A stretch of 64,000 bases of DNA from Streptomyces vinaceus (GTDB lineage: Bacteria; Actinomycetota; Actinomycetes; Streptomycetales; Streptomycetaceae), in NCBI RefSeq assembly GCF_008704935.1, contig NZ_CP023692.1, positions 3,109,001-3,173,000 of the forward strand, written 5' to 3'. Positions within the stretch are counted from its first letter, which is position 1; every line of letters starts with the position of its first letter. The translations under genes and the position numbers were made by a program. This document shows, in pieces, positions 27,630-39,586 of the stretch. The notes under the pieces were generated by a model. The model did no database searches, had not been told where the DNA came from, and saw nothing but the letters and a program-made list of their open reading frames with translations.

Positions 27630-28535
27630 TCAGTCGGCGCGCTGGCCCGCGGTGAAGGCGTGCTTGGCAAGCGTACGGACGCCCTCGCGGTGGCCGCGGA
27701 GCAGGGCGCCGGGGAGCATGGTGATGGCGTGGAAGCGGGAGGCGCTGTGGAAGCGCGCGGCGCGCGCGGCCTTGGGCCAGCCCCGCGCGTCCATGCGGTC
27801 GGCCACGGCGGAGAAGTACCGCTCGGCCTCGGTGAACCGGGTGCCGGAGAAGGCCTGCACCGAGGACTCGCTGACCGCGTGGCGGCGGTACTGGAACACG
27901 GTGGTGGACTCGTCGATCACCATCTGCTCGCCGAGTTCGAGGAGGTCGACCACCAGGGCCAGGTCCTGGATGACCGAGTACTCGTCGCGGAAGTTGACCC
28001 CGCGCAGGGCCTCGCCGCGCCAGCAGATCGACGGGAAGTACAGCCAGTTCCCGCGCAGCACGCTGGTGGCGAGCTCCTCGCCGCCCATCAGGCGCCGGCC
28101 CTTGACCTGCGGCGCGTACAGCCGCCGCTTGGTCTGGTCGGCGAGCCCGTACGCGACCTGACCGGAGCCGTCGATCACCTCGACGCCGGGCTGGACCATG
28201 CCGATGCCCGGGTTGTCGGCTATGAGGCCGCGGACGGTCTCCAGGTAGTGCGGGTGGAGCAGGTCGTCGCAGCCCATGATGACGACGTGGTCGGCTTCGG
28301 AGAGCCGTACGCACTTCTGGAAGTTCTTGGTGATGCCGAGGTTCTGCTCGTTGCGGGTGTAGTGCACCCGGTCGTCGCCGAGGGCCTCGAACCAGCCCGG
28401 GACGTCCGGCTCCTTGCCGTCGTCGATGACGACGAGGCGGAAGTCCGGGTCCGTCTGGGCCAGGACGCTGCGGACGGCGTCCTGCATCAGCTGCACGTCC
28501 CCGTAGTAGGGGAGCATGAAGTCGAAGGTCACCAC
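27630..28535 (-). CDS. family 2 glycosyltransferase
   Basis: Cytoplasmic GT-A fold protein of 301 residues. It starts MVTFDFMLPYYGD, with the nucleotide-binding VVIDDG at about 35-40 and a DXD-type MGCDDLLHP at about 87-95. QNLGITKNFQKCV lies between them, and the acceptor side carries RGNWLYFPSICWRGEALR and RDEYSVIQDLALV. Such enzymes transfer an activated sugar to a lipid-linked or nascent chain. It begins 6 nt after the DUF2304 gene, so both belong to one unit. Donor and acceptor are unknown; rhamnose is a reasonable candidate because rml genes are close. Confidence 0.8.
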   Translation of the reverse strand: MVTFDFMLPYYGDVQLMQDAVRSVLAQTDPDFRLVVIDDGKEPDVPGWFEALGDDRVHYTRNEQNLGITKNFQKCVRLSEADHVVIMGCDDLLHPHYLETVRGLIADNPGIGMVQPGVEVIDGSGQVAYGLADQTKRRLYAPQVKGRRLMGGEELATSVLRGNWLYFPSICWRGEALRGVNFRDEYSVIQDLALVVDLLELGEQMVIDESTTVFQYRRHAVSESSVQAFSGTRFTEAERYFSAVADRMDARGWPKAARAARFHSASRFHAITMLPGALLRGHREGVRTLAKHAFTAGQRAD

Positions 28536-28541
28536 GGGACG

Positions 28542-28985
28542 TCAGGCCTTCACGGAGTCGGAGTCGGCGTCGGCGGGCTCGGGCTGCGGCTCGGCGACGA
28601 CGACCTCCGTCACGACGACGGCGGTGGTCGCGCCGAGGCGCGCGTCGTTGTGGCGGGCGCCCTCGGCCAGGGCCACCGTACGGGCCAGGTCGGTGAGCTT
28701 CTTCTCCAACGAGCGGAAGCGCAGGAAGGTGTTGAGGGTCAGGAAGCCCATCGCCAGCACCATGACGTACAGCACGAGGTCGGTGCCGCGGCCGACGCCG
28801 AGCTGGTGCGCGACCCACGTGACGTCCGTGGGGCGGAGCACCGCGTACACGTTGACGATGACGAACAGGGAGAACGCGATGCGCTTCCAGGCGCGGTTCT
28901 TGGCCTGGCCCCACGTCCGTATGAACATGAGGGCCATCGACACCGAGCCCGCGATGAGCAGCAGCTGGATCCAGAAGTACTTCAT
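28542..28985 (-). CDS. DUF2304-like small membrane protein
   Basis: Protein of 147 residues with three hydrophobic segments (MKYFWIQLLLIAGSVSMALMF, FSLFVIVNVYAVLRP and DLVLYVMVLAMGFLTLNTFL), then a short coiled-coil-like KKLTDLARTVALAEGAR and a low-complexity acidic end. It resembles DUF2304 proteins, which are regularly found next to dolichol-phosphate-mannose-synthase-like GT2 genes in surface polysaccharide clusters, as here. Its start overlaps the stop of the upstream GT2 gene by one base. The molecular role is not established. Confidence 0.75.
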   Translation of the reverse strand: MKYFWIQLLLIAGSVSMALMFIRTWGQAKNRAWKRIAFSLFVIVNVYAVLRPTDVTWVAHQLGVGRGTDLVLYVMVLAMGFLTLNTFLRFRSLEKKLTDLARTVALAEGARHNDARLGATTAVVVTEVVVAEPQPEPADADSDSVKA

Positions 28986-29743
28986 CAGCGGCTTCGCTCC
29001 CGCATCGTGATGTCAAAGATGATGTTGACGCCGTTGATCAGGGACTGACCCTTGGCGCGCGAGTACTCGGTGTAGAGGATGTCCACCGGGACCTCGGTGA
29101 CGCGCAGGCCGGAACCGGCGAGGAAGCCGACGATCTCCGACGCGTGCGCCATCCCGTTCATGGTGATGTTCAGCTGCTCGGCGGCCTTGCGGCTGAGCAC
29201 GCGCAGGCCGTTGTGCGAGTCGGTGAGCTTCAGCTTGCGGGCGGTCGGGCTGACCGTCGCGGCCGTGCGCAGCACCACGCGCTTGATCCACGGCACTTGG
29301 CCGTTCTGCTCGATGAAGCGCGAGCCGAGGACCACGTCGGCCTCGTCGTCGCGCAGTACCCGGACCATCTTCTCGACGTCGTGCGTCTGGTGCTGGCCGT
29401 CCGCGTCGAACGTCGCGAAGTAGCGGGCACCGGGCTGCGAGAGGGCGTACTTGAGGCCGGTCTGGAGGGCGGCGCCCTGGCCGAGGTTGACGGGGTGGCG
29501 CACCAGGTGGGCGCCGGTCGTCGCGATGTGCTCGGCCGAGTTGTCGGAGCTGCCGTCGTCGACGACGACTATGTTCGGGAAGGTCTTGCGCGCTCCCTCG
29601 ACCACATCGGCGATCACCTGGCCCTCGTTGTAGGCCGGGATGACCAGCCAGACGTCGTCGTATTGGGACACGGTAGCTCCAGCGGAATGTGGCACGTGCG
29701 CGTGCGCGGTGATCGGTGGGACGTCGGAACGGGAAGCCGGCAT
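28985..29743 (-). CDS. family 2 glycosyltransferase, polyprenyl-phosphate sugar synthase-like
   Basis: Protein of 252 residues resembling dolichyl/polyprenyl-phosphate mannose or glucose synthases. It has WLVIPAYNEGQVIADVV, VVVDDGSSDNSA (about 59-70), NLGQGAALQTGLKYA and the donor motif TFDADGQHQ (about 111-119), with no C-terminal membrane domain; the adjacent DUF2304 protein could supply the membrane anchor. It ends NIIFDITMRERSR. The ATG at 29743 has GGAGAG upstream and sits 2 nt past the stop of the flippase gene. A GTG at 29671 (VSQYDDVW) with GGAG six bases before it is a serious alternative that removes 24 low-complexity residues. Confidence 0.8.
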   Translation of the reverse strand: MPASRSDVPPITAHAHVPHSAGATVSQYDDVWLVIPAYNEGQVIADVVEGARKTFPNIVVVDDGSSDNSAEHIATTGAHLVRHPVNLGQGAALQTGLKYALSQPGARYFATFDADGQHQTHDVEKMVRVLRDDEADVVLGSRFIEQNGQVPWIKRVVLRTAATVSPTARKLKLTDSHNGLRVLSRKAAEQLNITMNGMAHASEIVGFLAGSGLRVTEVPVDILYTEYSRAKGQSLINGVNIIFDITMRERSR

Positions 29744-29745
29744 GG

Positions 29746-31077
29746 TCACTCTCCGCCCGCCCCGGCGCCCAGTGGGCTTGCGGCGACCTTGTGCCCGGGT
29801 CCTTCGGTCGCGCCCGGAGCCGCTCCGGGGAACCTCAGCCTCAGCACCGCCAGCATACCGAGCACCGTGGCGAGGGATCCGAGAGCGTAGGCCAGGATGA
29901 CGCGCAGGGCCACTTCGCCCGGTGCGAAGGTGACACCGGTCAGGACGACGGTGCCGGCGGCCCAGCAGAGCAGTTGCAGGTTGTGCCGCTTGAATACCAT
30001 CAGCGCCTGACCGAGGACCATCGCGAACATGTACGCAACGGTGCCGGCGGACAAAAGGAAGAAGTCGAGACGGCCCAGTACGGGACCCGCGTCGAACAGG
30101 ACCTTGATCAGCCAGGGGCCGAGCACGGTCGCGGGCACGCCGCCGAGCAGCCCGAGCGCCCCCACGACCACGCCGATCCGGCGCAGCATCGCGGAGAACG
30201 CCGCCCGGTCGCCGGCGGTGTAGGCGGCGGTGAGGCCGCCGAGCAGCGAGGCCTGGAGCGAGCCGAAGACGAACAGCGGCACCCGGGCCAGGACCAGCGC
30301 GTTGAGCAGGGCCGCGATGAGCACGCTGTCGGTGGGGGCGAGCAGCTTCGTGCTCATCACCGCGGCGTTGACGACGACCTGGGACAGCAGGGTCGAGCAG
30401 ATCAGCAGGCCGAGTCCGGCGGTCAGTTCCCGCCAGGCGATCTCCTCGCCGGGCTCCACGGCGCGCAGCAGCGACGGCAGGGTGACCAGCGTCGCGGCGA
30501 TCGGCGCGACGGCCAGGACCAGGCTGAAGGCGAGCGCCGAGTGCAGCCCGGCGAGCGCGCAGCCGAATGCGAGGGCGATGCGCAGCCCGCCGTCGACGGC
30601 GAGTTGCGTACCGTACGCGCCGAACCGGCCGAGACCGGCCAGCACCCCGCGGGTCAGGTAGCAGACGGCCATGCCGGTGAACGCGCCGCCGAGGGCCGCC
30701 ACCAGAGCGCGGTCGCCGCGGAACAGCAGGTCCGCGATCGGGCCCGCACCCAGCGCGAGGACGAGCAGGGTCGCGCCGAGGATGCCGGAGGTCAGCAGCG
30801 TGGCCCGGCGCAGCACGGGGGCAGCCCCCTGGCCGTGCACCACGCGGGCGGCGACGATCCGGGTGAGCTCCTGCTCGATGGGGAAGAAGATCCCGAGGCC
30901 GAGCGCCATGACGATCGTCCACAGCACCGAGACGTTCGCCATGGCGTCCGTGTTCAGGCTGTGCCCGGCCACGCCCAGGTGGACGTAGGAGGCCGCACCG
31001 AGCACGACAGTGCCGCCGGCCACCGCGACGGTGCCCGGCGGCAGCGCCGCGGTGAGCCTGCTCAGCAGGGACTTCAT
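29746..31077 (-). CDS. polysaccharide flippase-like (MOP superfamily) membrane protein
   Basis: Protein of 443 residues with about twelve to fourteen hydrophobic segments, the size and look of Wzx/MurJ-like oligosaccharide exporters. It starts MKSLLSRLTAALPPGTVAVAGGTVVLGAASY. A conserved IEQELTRIVAAR lies after the second span, where this family has charged residues. It ends with a low-complexity GAAPGATEGPGHK tail. The ATG overlaps the rmlD stop (ATGA). In a cluster with two glycosyltransferases and rhamnose genes, it is the likely exporter of a lipid-linked rhamnose-containing glycan. Exact substrate unknown. Confidence 0.75.
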   Translation of the reverse strand: MKSLLSRLTAALPPGTVAVAGGTVVLGAASYVHLGVAGHSLNTDAMANVSVLWTIVMALGLGIFFPIEQELTRIVAARVVHGQGAAPVLRRATLLTSGILGATLLVLALGAGPIADLLFRGDRALVAALGGAFTGMAVCYLTRGVLAGLGRFGAYGTQLAVDGGLRIALAFGCALAGLHSALAFSLVLAVAPIAATLVTLPSLLRAVEPGEEIAWRELTAGLGLLICSTLLSQVVVNAAVMSTKLLAPTDSVLIAALLNALVLARVPLFVFGSLQASLLGGLTAAYTAGDRAAFSAMLRRIGVVVGALGLLGGVPATVLGPWLIKVLFDAGPVLGRLDFFLLSAGTVAYMFAMVLGQALMVFKRHNLQLLCWAAGTVVLTGVTFAPGEVALRVILAYALGSLATVLGMLAVLRLRFPGAAPGATEGPGHKVAASPLGAGAGGE

Positions 31078-31997
31078 CCCGTACTTCCGTTCCTGGCCGC
31101 GGCGGCCAGAGCGGTGAACGCGGGGGTGGCCAGGGCCTGGGCGAGCTGCTCGCGCCAGTCGGGGAGCGGGGCCAGCCCCGCCCCTTCCTCCCAGGCCTCG
31201 TGCCCGAGCACGCTGAACGCGGGGCGGGCGGCGGGGCGTACGAACGCGGCGGAGGTGGTCGGCCGGATGCGCTCCGGGTCGAGCCCGCTCAGCCGGTACG
31301 CCTCGCGGGCCAGCCCCATCCAGGTGGTCCGGCCGCTCGCGGTGCCGTGGTAGACCCCGCCCGCGGCCGTGCCGTTCAGCGCGGCGAGACCCAGCTCGAC
31401 CAGGCGCCGGGCCAGCGCGTTCGACCAGGTGGGCTGGCCGTGCTGGTCGTCGACGACGTCGAGGGTCTCGCGCTGGGCGGCCAGCTTGAGCATGGTGGCC
31501 ACGAAGTTCGGCCCGTGCTCGCCGTACAGCCACGCGGTCCGCACGACGTACCCGTCCTGCGGCAGCAGTTCGGCGACGGCCTGCTCGCCGATCAGCTTGG
31601 AACGGCCGTACGCGTTGAGCGGGCCGGTCGGGGCGTCCTCGCGGTACGGCTCCGTGGCGTCGCCGGGGAGCACGTAGTCGGTGGAGACGTGCAGCAGCCG
31701 TACGCGGGCGGCGGCGCAGGCCTCGGCGAGGACGCGCACGCCGGTTCCGTTGACGGCGGTGGCGGCGTCCTCGGCGGTCTCGGCGCCGTCGACGTCGGTC
31801 CACGCGGCGCAGTTCACGACCACGGTGACGCCCTCGACCGCCGCGCGGACGGCGGCCGGGTCGGTGATGTCGAGGTCGGCGCGGCGCAGGCCCACGGCCT
31901 CGATCCCGGCGTCCTTCAGGACGGCCAGGACGTCCTGGCCGAGCATCCCGGCGGCGCCGGTGACGAGCCAGCGCCCGGCTCGCGGGTTCGCGCTCAC
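31074..31997 (-). CDS. rmlD: dTDP-4-dehydrorhamnose reductase
   Basis: Last step of dTDP-L-rhamnose synthesis, NADPH-dependent reduction of dTDP-4-keto-L-rhamnose. The 307 residues have the Rossmann motif VTGAAGMLGQDVLAVL, VVNCAAWTDVDGAE, LLHVSTDYVLPG, the catalytic YGRSKLIGEQ (YxxxK) and WLYGEHGPNFV. The GTG start overlaps the rmlB stop (GTGA), so it is translationally coupled to rmlB. Also called rfbD. Confidence 0.93.
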   Translation of the reverse strand: MSANPRAGRWLVTGAAGMLGQDVLAVLKDAGIEAVGLRRADLDITDPAAVRAAVEGVTVVVNCAAWTDVDGAETAEDAATAVNGTGVRVLAEACAAARVRLLHVSTDYVLPGDATEPYREDAPTGPLNAYGRSKLIGEQAVAELLPQDGYVVRTAWLYGEHGPNFVATMLKLAAQRETLDVVDDQHGQPTWSNALARRLVELGLAALNGTAAGGVYHGTASGRTTWMGLAREAYRLSGLDPERIRPTTSAAFVRPAARPAFSVLGHEAWEEGAGLAPLPDWREQLAQALATPAFTALAAAARNGSTG

Positions 31998-32971
31998 TTC
32001 TGCAGGGCCGCCTTCACCTTGAGCGGCTCCCACCAGGCGCGGTTCTCGCGGTACCACTCGATCGTGGCGGCGATGCCGTCCTCGAAGGTGACCTGCGGGG
32101 CGTAGCCGAGCTCCGAGCCGATCTTGCTGATGTCGATGGAGTAGCGGAGGTCGTGGCCCTTGCGGTCCTCGACCTGCTCGACCATGTCCCAGCCGAGGCC
32201 CGCCGCTTCGAGCAGCACGCCGGTGAGCTCCTTGTTGGTGAGCTCGGTACCGCCGCCGATGTTGTAGACCTCGCCGGCGCGGCCCTTGCGCATGGCCAGG
32301 TCGATGCCGCGGCAGTGGTCGGAGACGTGCAGCCAGTCGCGGACGTTGCCGCCGTTGCCGTACAGCGGGACCTTCTTGCCGTCCATCAGGTTCGAGACGA
32401 ACAGCGGGATGACCTTCTCCGGGAACTGGTAGTGCCCGTAGTTGTTGGAGCAGCGCGTGACGACGACGTCCATGCCGTGCGTCCGGGCGTAGGCCAGGGC
32501 CAGCAGGTCGGACGAGGCCTTGGAGGCGGAGTACGGGGAGTTCGGCACCAGCGGCCACTCCTCGGTCCAGGAGCCCTCGGTGATCGAGCCGTACACCTCG
32601 TCGGTGGAGATGTGGACGAAGCGGCCGACGCCGTGCTTGCGGGCGGCGTCGAGCAGCACCTGCGTGCCCACGACGTTGGTCATCACGAAGGGGCCGGCAC
32701 CGGCGATCGAACGGTCCACGTGGGACTCGGCGGCGAAGTGCACCACCACGTCGTGCCCGGGCATCACCTGGTCGACGGCCTCGGCGTCGCAGATGTCGCC
32801 CTTGACGAACTTGTAACCGGGGTGGTCGGCGACCGGGGCGAGGTTGGCCTCGACGCCCGAGTAGGTCAGCTTGTCGAAGACCGTGATCTGGGCCGATGCG
32901 TCTGCACCGAGCTGCTGGCGGACGAATTCTGAACCGATGAAGCCGGCGCCGCCGGTCACAAGGATGCGCAT
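31994..32971 (-). CDS. rmlB: dTDP-glucose 4,6-dehydratase
   Basis: Second step of dTDP-rhamnose synthesis, conversion of dTDP-glucose to dTDP-4-keto-6-deoxyglucose with bound NAD. The 325 residues show MRILVTGGAGFIGSEFVRQQ, VHFAAESHVDRSI, VHISTDEVYGS, the catalytic PYSASKASSDLL (YxxxK) and TRCSNNYGHYQFPEKVIPLF. There is no ribosome binding site before the ATG. A TAGACT -10 sits 9 nt upstream, so the mRNA is probably leaderless or nearly so. Also called rfbB. Confidence 0.95.
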   Translation of the reverse strand: MRILVTGGAGFIGSEFVRQQLGADASAQITVFDKLTYSGVEANLAPVADHPGYKFVKGDICDAEAVDQVMPGHDVVVHFAAESHVDRSIAGAGPFVMTNVVGTQVLLDAARKHGVGRFVHISTDEVYGSITEGSWTEEWPLVPNSPYSASKASSDLLALAYARTHGMDVVVTRCSNNYGHYQFPEKVIPLFVSNLMDGKKVPLYGNGGNVRDWLHVSDHCRGIDLAMRKGRAGEVYNIGGGTELTNKELTGVLLEAAGLGWDMVEQVEDRKGHDLRYSIDISKIGSELGYAPQVTFEDGIAATIEWYRENRAWWEPLKVKAALQK

Positions 32972-32980
32972 AATACGAAG

Positions 32981-32986
32981 AGTCTA
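32981..32986 (-). promoter_or_regulatory. -10 hexamer of rmlB
   Basis: TAGACT on the minus strand, 9 nt from the rmlB ATG. No clear -35 was seen. The spacing would place the transcript start within 2-3 nt of the start codon. Confidence 0.45.
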
Positions 32987-33041
32987 GCCGCTCGTACACC
33001 ACCCACCCGGCCCGGGCCGCGGCGCCCCCCGCGCTCTCGCA

Positions 33042-33047
33042 TAGGGT
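33042..33047 (+). promoter_or_regulatory. -10 hexamer of rmlA
   Basis: TAGGGT ends 7 nt before the rmlA ATG at 33055, the classical spacing for a leaderless actinobacterial transcript. No canonical -35 was found in the GC-rich stretch upstream. Confidence 0.5.
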
Positions 33048-33054
33048 TGTGCCC

Positions 33055-33930
33055 ATGCGTGGAATTCTCTTGGCCGGTGGCACCGGATCCCGACTCTGGC
33101 CGCTGACCCGGGCAGTCTCGAAGCAGCTGCTCCCCGTCTTCGACAAGCCGATGATCTACTACCCGCTCTCCACCCTGGTCATGGCCGGAATCAGCGAGAT
33201 TCTGGTCATCACCACGCCGGAGGACCGTGCGCAGTTCGAGCGACTGCTCGGCGACGGCTCCCAGTTCGGCATACGGCTGGAGTACGCGGTCCAGGAGCGC
33301 CCCGAGGGCATCGCCCAGGCGTTCGTGCTCGGCGCCGACTTCATCGGCGACGAGTCCGTCGCCCTGATCCTCGGCGACAACATCTTCCACGGCAGCGGCC
33401 TCGGCACGCGCCTGGCGGAGCACACCGACTCCAAGGGCGGCCGGGTCTTCGCGTACCCGGTGGCCGACCCGACCGCGTACGGCGTGGTCGAGTTCGACGA
33501 GAACGGCCAGGCCATCTCCATCGAGGAGAAGCCGGTCACGCCCAAGTCCCGTTACGCGGTGCCCGGTCTGTACTTCTACGACAACCGCGTCGTCGAGATA
33601 GCCCGCAACCTGAAGCCCAGCGCGCGCGGCGAACTGGAGATCACCGCGGTCAACGACGCGTACCTCCAGGCCGGTGAGCTGAATGTCACCATTCTCGACC
33701 GCGGCACCGCCTGGCTGGACACCGGGACCTTCGTCTCCATGGTCCAGGCCTCGGAGTTCGTCCGCGTGATCGAGGAGCGTCAGGGCTTCAAGATCGGCTG
33801 CATCGAGGAGGCGGCCTGGCGGGCCGGCCTGATCGACTCGGCGCAGCTGCGCGAACTGGCCCAGCCGCTGCTCAAGAGCGGTTACGGCGACTACCTGATC
33901 GGTCTACTCGAAGAGGAGTCCTCCCGGTGA
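33055..33930 (+). CDS. rmlA: glucose-1-phosphate thymidylyltransferase
   Basis: First step of dTDP-rhamnose synthesis, joining glucose-1-phosphate and dTTP. The 291 residues have [39 protein letters not shown] (nucleotide-binding loop and lysine), [25 protein letters not shown] with the metal-binding Asp, EEKPVTPKS and [19 protein letters not shown] six bases upstream is possible, but the ATG matches the family and the leaderless promoter spacing. Its stop overlaps the rmlC start (GTGA). Also called rfbA. Confidence 0.96.
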   Translation: MRGILLAGGTGSRLWPLTRAVSKQLLPVFDKPMIYYPLSTLVMAGISEILVITTPEDRAQFERLLGDGSQFGIRLEYAVQERPEGIAQAFVLGADFIGDESVALILGDNIFHGSGLGTRLAEHTDSKGGRVFAYPVADPTAYGVVEFDENGQAISIEEKPVTPKSRYAVPGLYFYDNRVVEIARNLKPSARGELEITAVNDAYLQAGELNVTILDRGTAWLDTGTFVSMVQASEFVRVIEERQGFKIGCIEEAAWRAGLIDSAQLRELAQPLLKSGYGDYLIGLLEEESSR

Positions 33931-34529
33931 AGTTCCGTCAGCTCTCCATCGAGGGCGCGTACGAGATCACCCCGCAGCTGCACGGCGACCCGCGCGGCCT
34001 GTTCACCGAGTGGTACCGCTTCGACAAGCTGTCCGAGGTCGTCGGGCACCCGCTGAACCTGGCGCAGGCGAACCTCTCGGTGTCCTCGCGCGGCGTGGTC
34101 CGCGGCATCCACTTCGCCGACGTGCCGCGCGGTCAGGCCAAGTACGTGACCTGCGTGCGCGGCGCCGTGCTCGACGTCATCGTGGACCTGCGGGTCGGCT
34201 CCCCGACCTTCGGCCGCTGGGAGGGCGTCCGCCTCGACGACGTGGACCGCCGCGCGGTCTACATCCCGGAGGGCCTGGGCCACGGGTTCTGCGCGCTGAG
34301 CGACGACGCCACGCTTTCGTACCTCTGCTCGGAGACGTACAACCCGACCGGCGAGCACTCGGTCCACCCGCTCGACGCCGATCTGGGCATCGAGTGGCCG
34401 GCCGACGTCCCGCTGCTGTCGGCGCGTGACGAGGCCGCGCCGACGCTGGCCGAGGCGATCGAGTCGGGCCTGCTGCCCGACTACGCCGTCTGCAAGGAGT
34501 TCACCGAGTCCCTGCGCGTGACCGGCTGA
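33927..34529 (+). CDS. rmlC: dTDP-4-dehydrorhamnose 3,5-epimerase
   Basis: Third step of dTDP-rhamnose synthesis, double epimerisation on a cupin fold; 200 residues. The catalytic His lies in [21 protein letters not shown], the Asp region in [13 protein letters not shown], and the Tyr in [14 protein letters not shown]. The start is GTG overlapping the rmlA stop. A strong terminator follows. Together with rmlA and the divergent rmlB and rmlD it completes the pathway. Also called rfbC. Confidence 0.95.
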   Translation: MKFRQLSIEGAYEITPQLHGDPRGLFTEWYRFDKLSEVVGHPLNLAQANLSVSSRGVVRGIHFADVPRGQAKYVTCVRGAVLDVIVDLRVGSPTFGRWEGVRLDDVDRRAVYIPEGLGHGFCALSDDATLSYLCSETYNPTGEHSVHPLDADLGIEWPADVPLLSARDEAAPTLAEAIESGLLPDYAVCKEFTESLRVTG

Positions 34530-34551
34530 CGGCTGCGCGCACGGCGCGAGA

Positions 34552-34586
34552 GAGGGCCGCACCCCGTGATCGGGGGTGCGGCCCTC
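34552..34586 (+). terminator. terminator after rmlC
   Basis: Perfect 14-bp stem GAGGGCCGCACCCC / GGGGTGCGGCCCTC with a 7-nt loop, followed by TTCC, 22 nt past the rmlC stop. Confidence 0.8.
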
Positions 34587-34588
34587 TT

Positions 34589-34655
34589 CCGTAGGTCCGT
34601 ACGTCCGTAGGTCCGGCGCGTCCGTACGTACGGCGCGTCCGGCGCCTCCGTACGA
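34589..34655. repeat. degenerate GTCCGTACG simple repeats
   Basis: Between the convergent terminators of rmlC and tuf lies a stretch made of variants of GTAGGTCCGTACGTCC and GGCGCGTCCG. It contains no coding signal; it looks like slippage-derived spacer DNA. Confidence 0.5.
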
Positions 34656-34658
34656 CGA

Positions 34659-34700
34659 AGGGCCCCTCCCCCGCCGCCGAGGCGGTGGGGAAGGGGCCCT
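34659..34700 (-). terminator. terminator after tuf
   Basis: Long GC-rich inverted repeat, AGGGCCCCTCCCCCGCCG against CGGTGGGGAAGGGGCCCT (two mismatches), 50 nt past the tuf stop on the minus strand; ends the str operon. Confidence 0.75.
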
Positions 34701-34750
34701 CCCGTCAAACGTGGTGCCCGTTCGCACGGGCTACCAGGTCAGAGCACGAA

Positions 34751-35944
<1,194 letters not shown>

Positions 35945-36024
35945 GGGGGTCCTCCTGGAGAGTGGTTCTGTACGCCTTACAGATCGGCGCCAGGTGATCT
36001 TTGCTGGAAAGCCGGCCGGTCCCC

Positions 36025-36053
36025 GGGGCAACGGGAGTGAATCCTGTTGCCCC
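36025..36053 (-). other. stem-loop between fusA and tuf
   Basis: GGGGCAACGGGA pairs with TCCTGTTGCCCC around a 5-nt loop, about 42 nt past the fusA stop. With the 151-nt gap, it suggests a partial terminator with tuf also transcribed from its own promoter, which is a known arrangement in Streptomyces. Confidence 0.5.
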
Positions 36054-36095
36054 AGAGGCTGCCGGTGACAAGCCTAAAGCGTGTACTCGGAAGAG

Positions 36096-38228
<2,133 letters not shown>

Positions 38229-38267
38229 ATCGGCTCAGTCTTCTCTCGGTCTCGATGTGGGTTGGGA

Positions 38268-38738
38268 CTACCAGCGGTAGTGCGCGAAGGCCTTGTTGGA
38301 CTCGGCCATCTTGTGCGTGTCCTCACGCTTCTTGACAGCAGCGCCAAGACCGTTGGAGGCGTCGAGCAGCTCGTTCATGAGGCGCTCGGTCATGGTCTTC
38401 TCACGACGGGCGCGGGAGTAACCCACGAGCCAGCGCAGCGCGAGGGTCGACTGGCGACCCGGCTTGACCTCGACGGGGACCTGGTAGGTCGCGCCACCGA
38501 CACGGCGGGACTTGACCTCAAGGGACGGCTTGACGTTCTCCAGCGCGCGCTTCAGCGTGATGACCGGGTCGTTGCCGGTCTTCTCGCGGAGGCCTTCCAT
38601 GGCGCCGTAGACGATGCGCTCGGCGGTGGAGCGCTTGCCGTTCAGGAGGATCTTGTTGATGAGCGACGTCACCAGAGGAGATGCGTAGACCGGGTCGATG
38701 ATGACCGGGCGCTTCGGGGCGGGGCCCTTACGAGGCAT
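38268..38738 (-). CDS. rpsG: 30S ribosomal protein S7
   Basis: Primary 16S rRNA-binding protein of the 30S head, 156 residues, starting [46 protein letters not shown] and ending [15 protein letters not shown]. In enterobacteria S7 represses the str operon at the rpsL-rpsG gap; here that gap is only 2 nt, so such a site is unlikely at that position. The ribosome binding site, GGAGAAGTAAG, overlaps the rpsL end. Confidence 0.98.
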   Translation of the reverse strand: MPRKGPAPKRPVIIDPVYASPLVTSLINKILLNGKRSTAERIVYGAMEGLREKTGNDPVITLKRALENVKPSLEVKSRRVGGATYQVPVEVKPGRQSTLALRWLVGYSRARREKTMTERLMNELLDASNGLGAAVKKREDTHKMAESNKAFAHYRW

Positions 38739-38740
38739 TC

Positions 38741-39112
38741 TTACTTCTCCTTCTTGGCGCCGTAGCGGCTGCGGGCCTGCTTGCGGTTCTTGACAGCCTG
38801 GGTGTCAAGCGCACCGCGGATGATCTTGTAACGAACACCCGGCAGGTCCTTCACACGGCCACCACGCACGAGCACGATCGAGTGCTCCTGCAGGTTGTGT
38901 CCCTCACCCGGAATGTAAGCGGTGACCTCGATGCCGGAGGTCAGACGCACACGCGCGACCTTACGGAGCGCCGAGTTCGGCTTCTTCGGGGTGGTCGTGA
39001 ACACACGCGTGCAGACGCCGCGGCGCTGGGGCGAAGCCTCAAGCGCGGGCGTCTTCGTCTTCTCGACCTTGTCCTGCCGGCCCTTACGGACCAGCTGCTG
39101 GATCGTAGGCAC
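38741..39112 (-). CDS. rpsL: 30S ribosomal protein S12
   Basis: Decoding-centre protein, 123 residues, starting [33 protein letters not shown]. Lys43 (TTPKKPNSA) and Lys88 ([11 protein letters not shown]) are wild type, the positions at which streptomycin resistance and antibiotic-overproduction mutations arise in Streptomyces. The GTG start is preceded by GGAGAAGTA; the frame is open 37 codons further upstream, into the leader. First gene of the str operon. Confidence 0.98.
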   Translation of the reverse strand: MPTIQQLVRKGRQDKVEKTKTPALEASPQRRGVCTRVFTTTPKKPNSALRKVARVRLTSGIEVTAYIPGEGHNLQEHSIVLVRGGRVKDLPGVRYKIIRGALDTQAVKNRKQARSRYGAKKEK

Positions 39113-39162
39113 TACTTCTCCGGTTTCTGTGTGCCGTGTAGTGAAGCTAACCTGGAACTTTG

Positions 39163-39187
39163 CCGACCCACGCGGTCGGGTGTGTCG
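39163..39187 (-). promoter_or_regulatory. conserved leader element shared with rpsJ
   Basis: Minus strand CGACACACCC followed by GACCGCGTGGGTCGG, 24 of 25 nt identical to the rpsJ leader element at 21211-21235. CCGA and TCGG at the ends and ACCC and GGGT inside can pair, with a bulged CAC. It lies 50 nt before the rpsL start. Confidence 0.6.
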
Positions 39188-39303
39188 GATCCGGCGTGAC
39201 TCCGCGCAAGCACGGAAACGCATGGATCGCGGTGGCTGAACCGGCTCTCATGCGGTTGATGGACACGCACGGGAGCCCAGGCACACCCCAGGCACAAGGT
39301 CTG

Positions 39304-39332
39304 AGCGTACCTACCGCATCCCATCCGGTCAA
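39304..39332 (-). promoter_or_regulatory. HrdB-type promoter of the str operon
   Basis: Minus-strand -35 TTGACC (39327-39332), 17-nt spacer, -10 TACGCT (39304-39309), preceded by a T-rich stretch. It predicts a leader of about 185 nt before rpsL. Confidence 0.65.
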
Positions 39333-39586
39333 AACAAAGGCCCGCGCAGGGCGGGGGCGACATCGCCGCCGGTCATGCGCCGCTTGGGCGAGGACCCGGT
39401 GTGGCCGTGCCGACTCGCGCATGTGGTAAAGGCGTGCTAAGCGGAGCCGGACGGGGCGGCCTCCCCCGCGAACTAAACTGCCCCAGCGATTCACTTGATT
39501 CGTCCCGAAACGGCACGGGCGGCCACGGGCGCCCACAGGCGTCACGGGCGTCCACGGGCAGCCACGAGCACTCAGGGAGCGGGACA

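Larger units (their letters stand above)
39113..39586. other. intergenic region between rpsL and the YfhO-like gene
   Basis: This 474-nt gap between divergent genes holds no gene I can support. It carries the str promoter (39304-39332), the shared leader element (39163-39187), and presumably the unidentified promoter of the YfhO-like gene in the right half. Confidence 0.5.

Noticed and set aside
31074..33146. A 690-codon extension of rmlD
   Set aside because: It overlaps rmlB in another frame; the coupled GTG at 31997 gives the correct N-terminus.
34589..34655. GTCCGTACG repeats as a regulatory array
   Set aside because: They lie between two convergent terminators, are degenerate, and show no consistent spacing.
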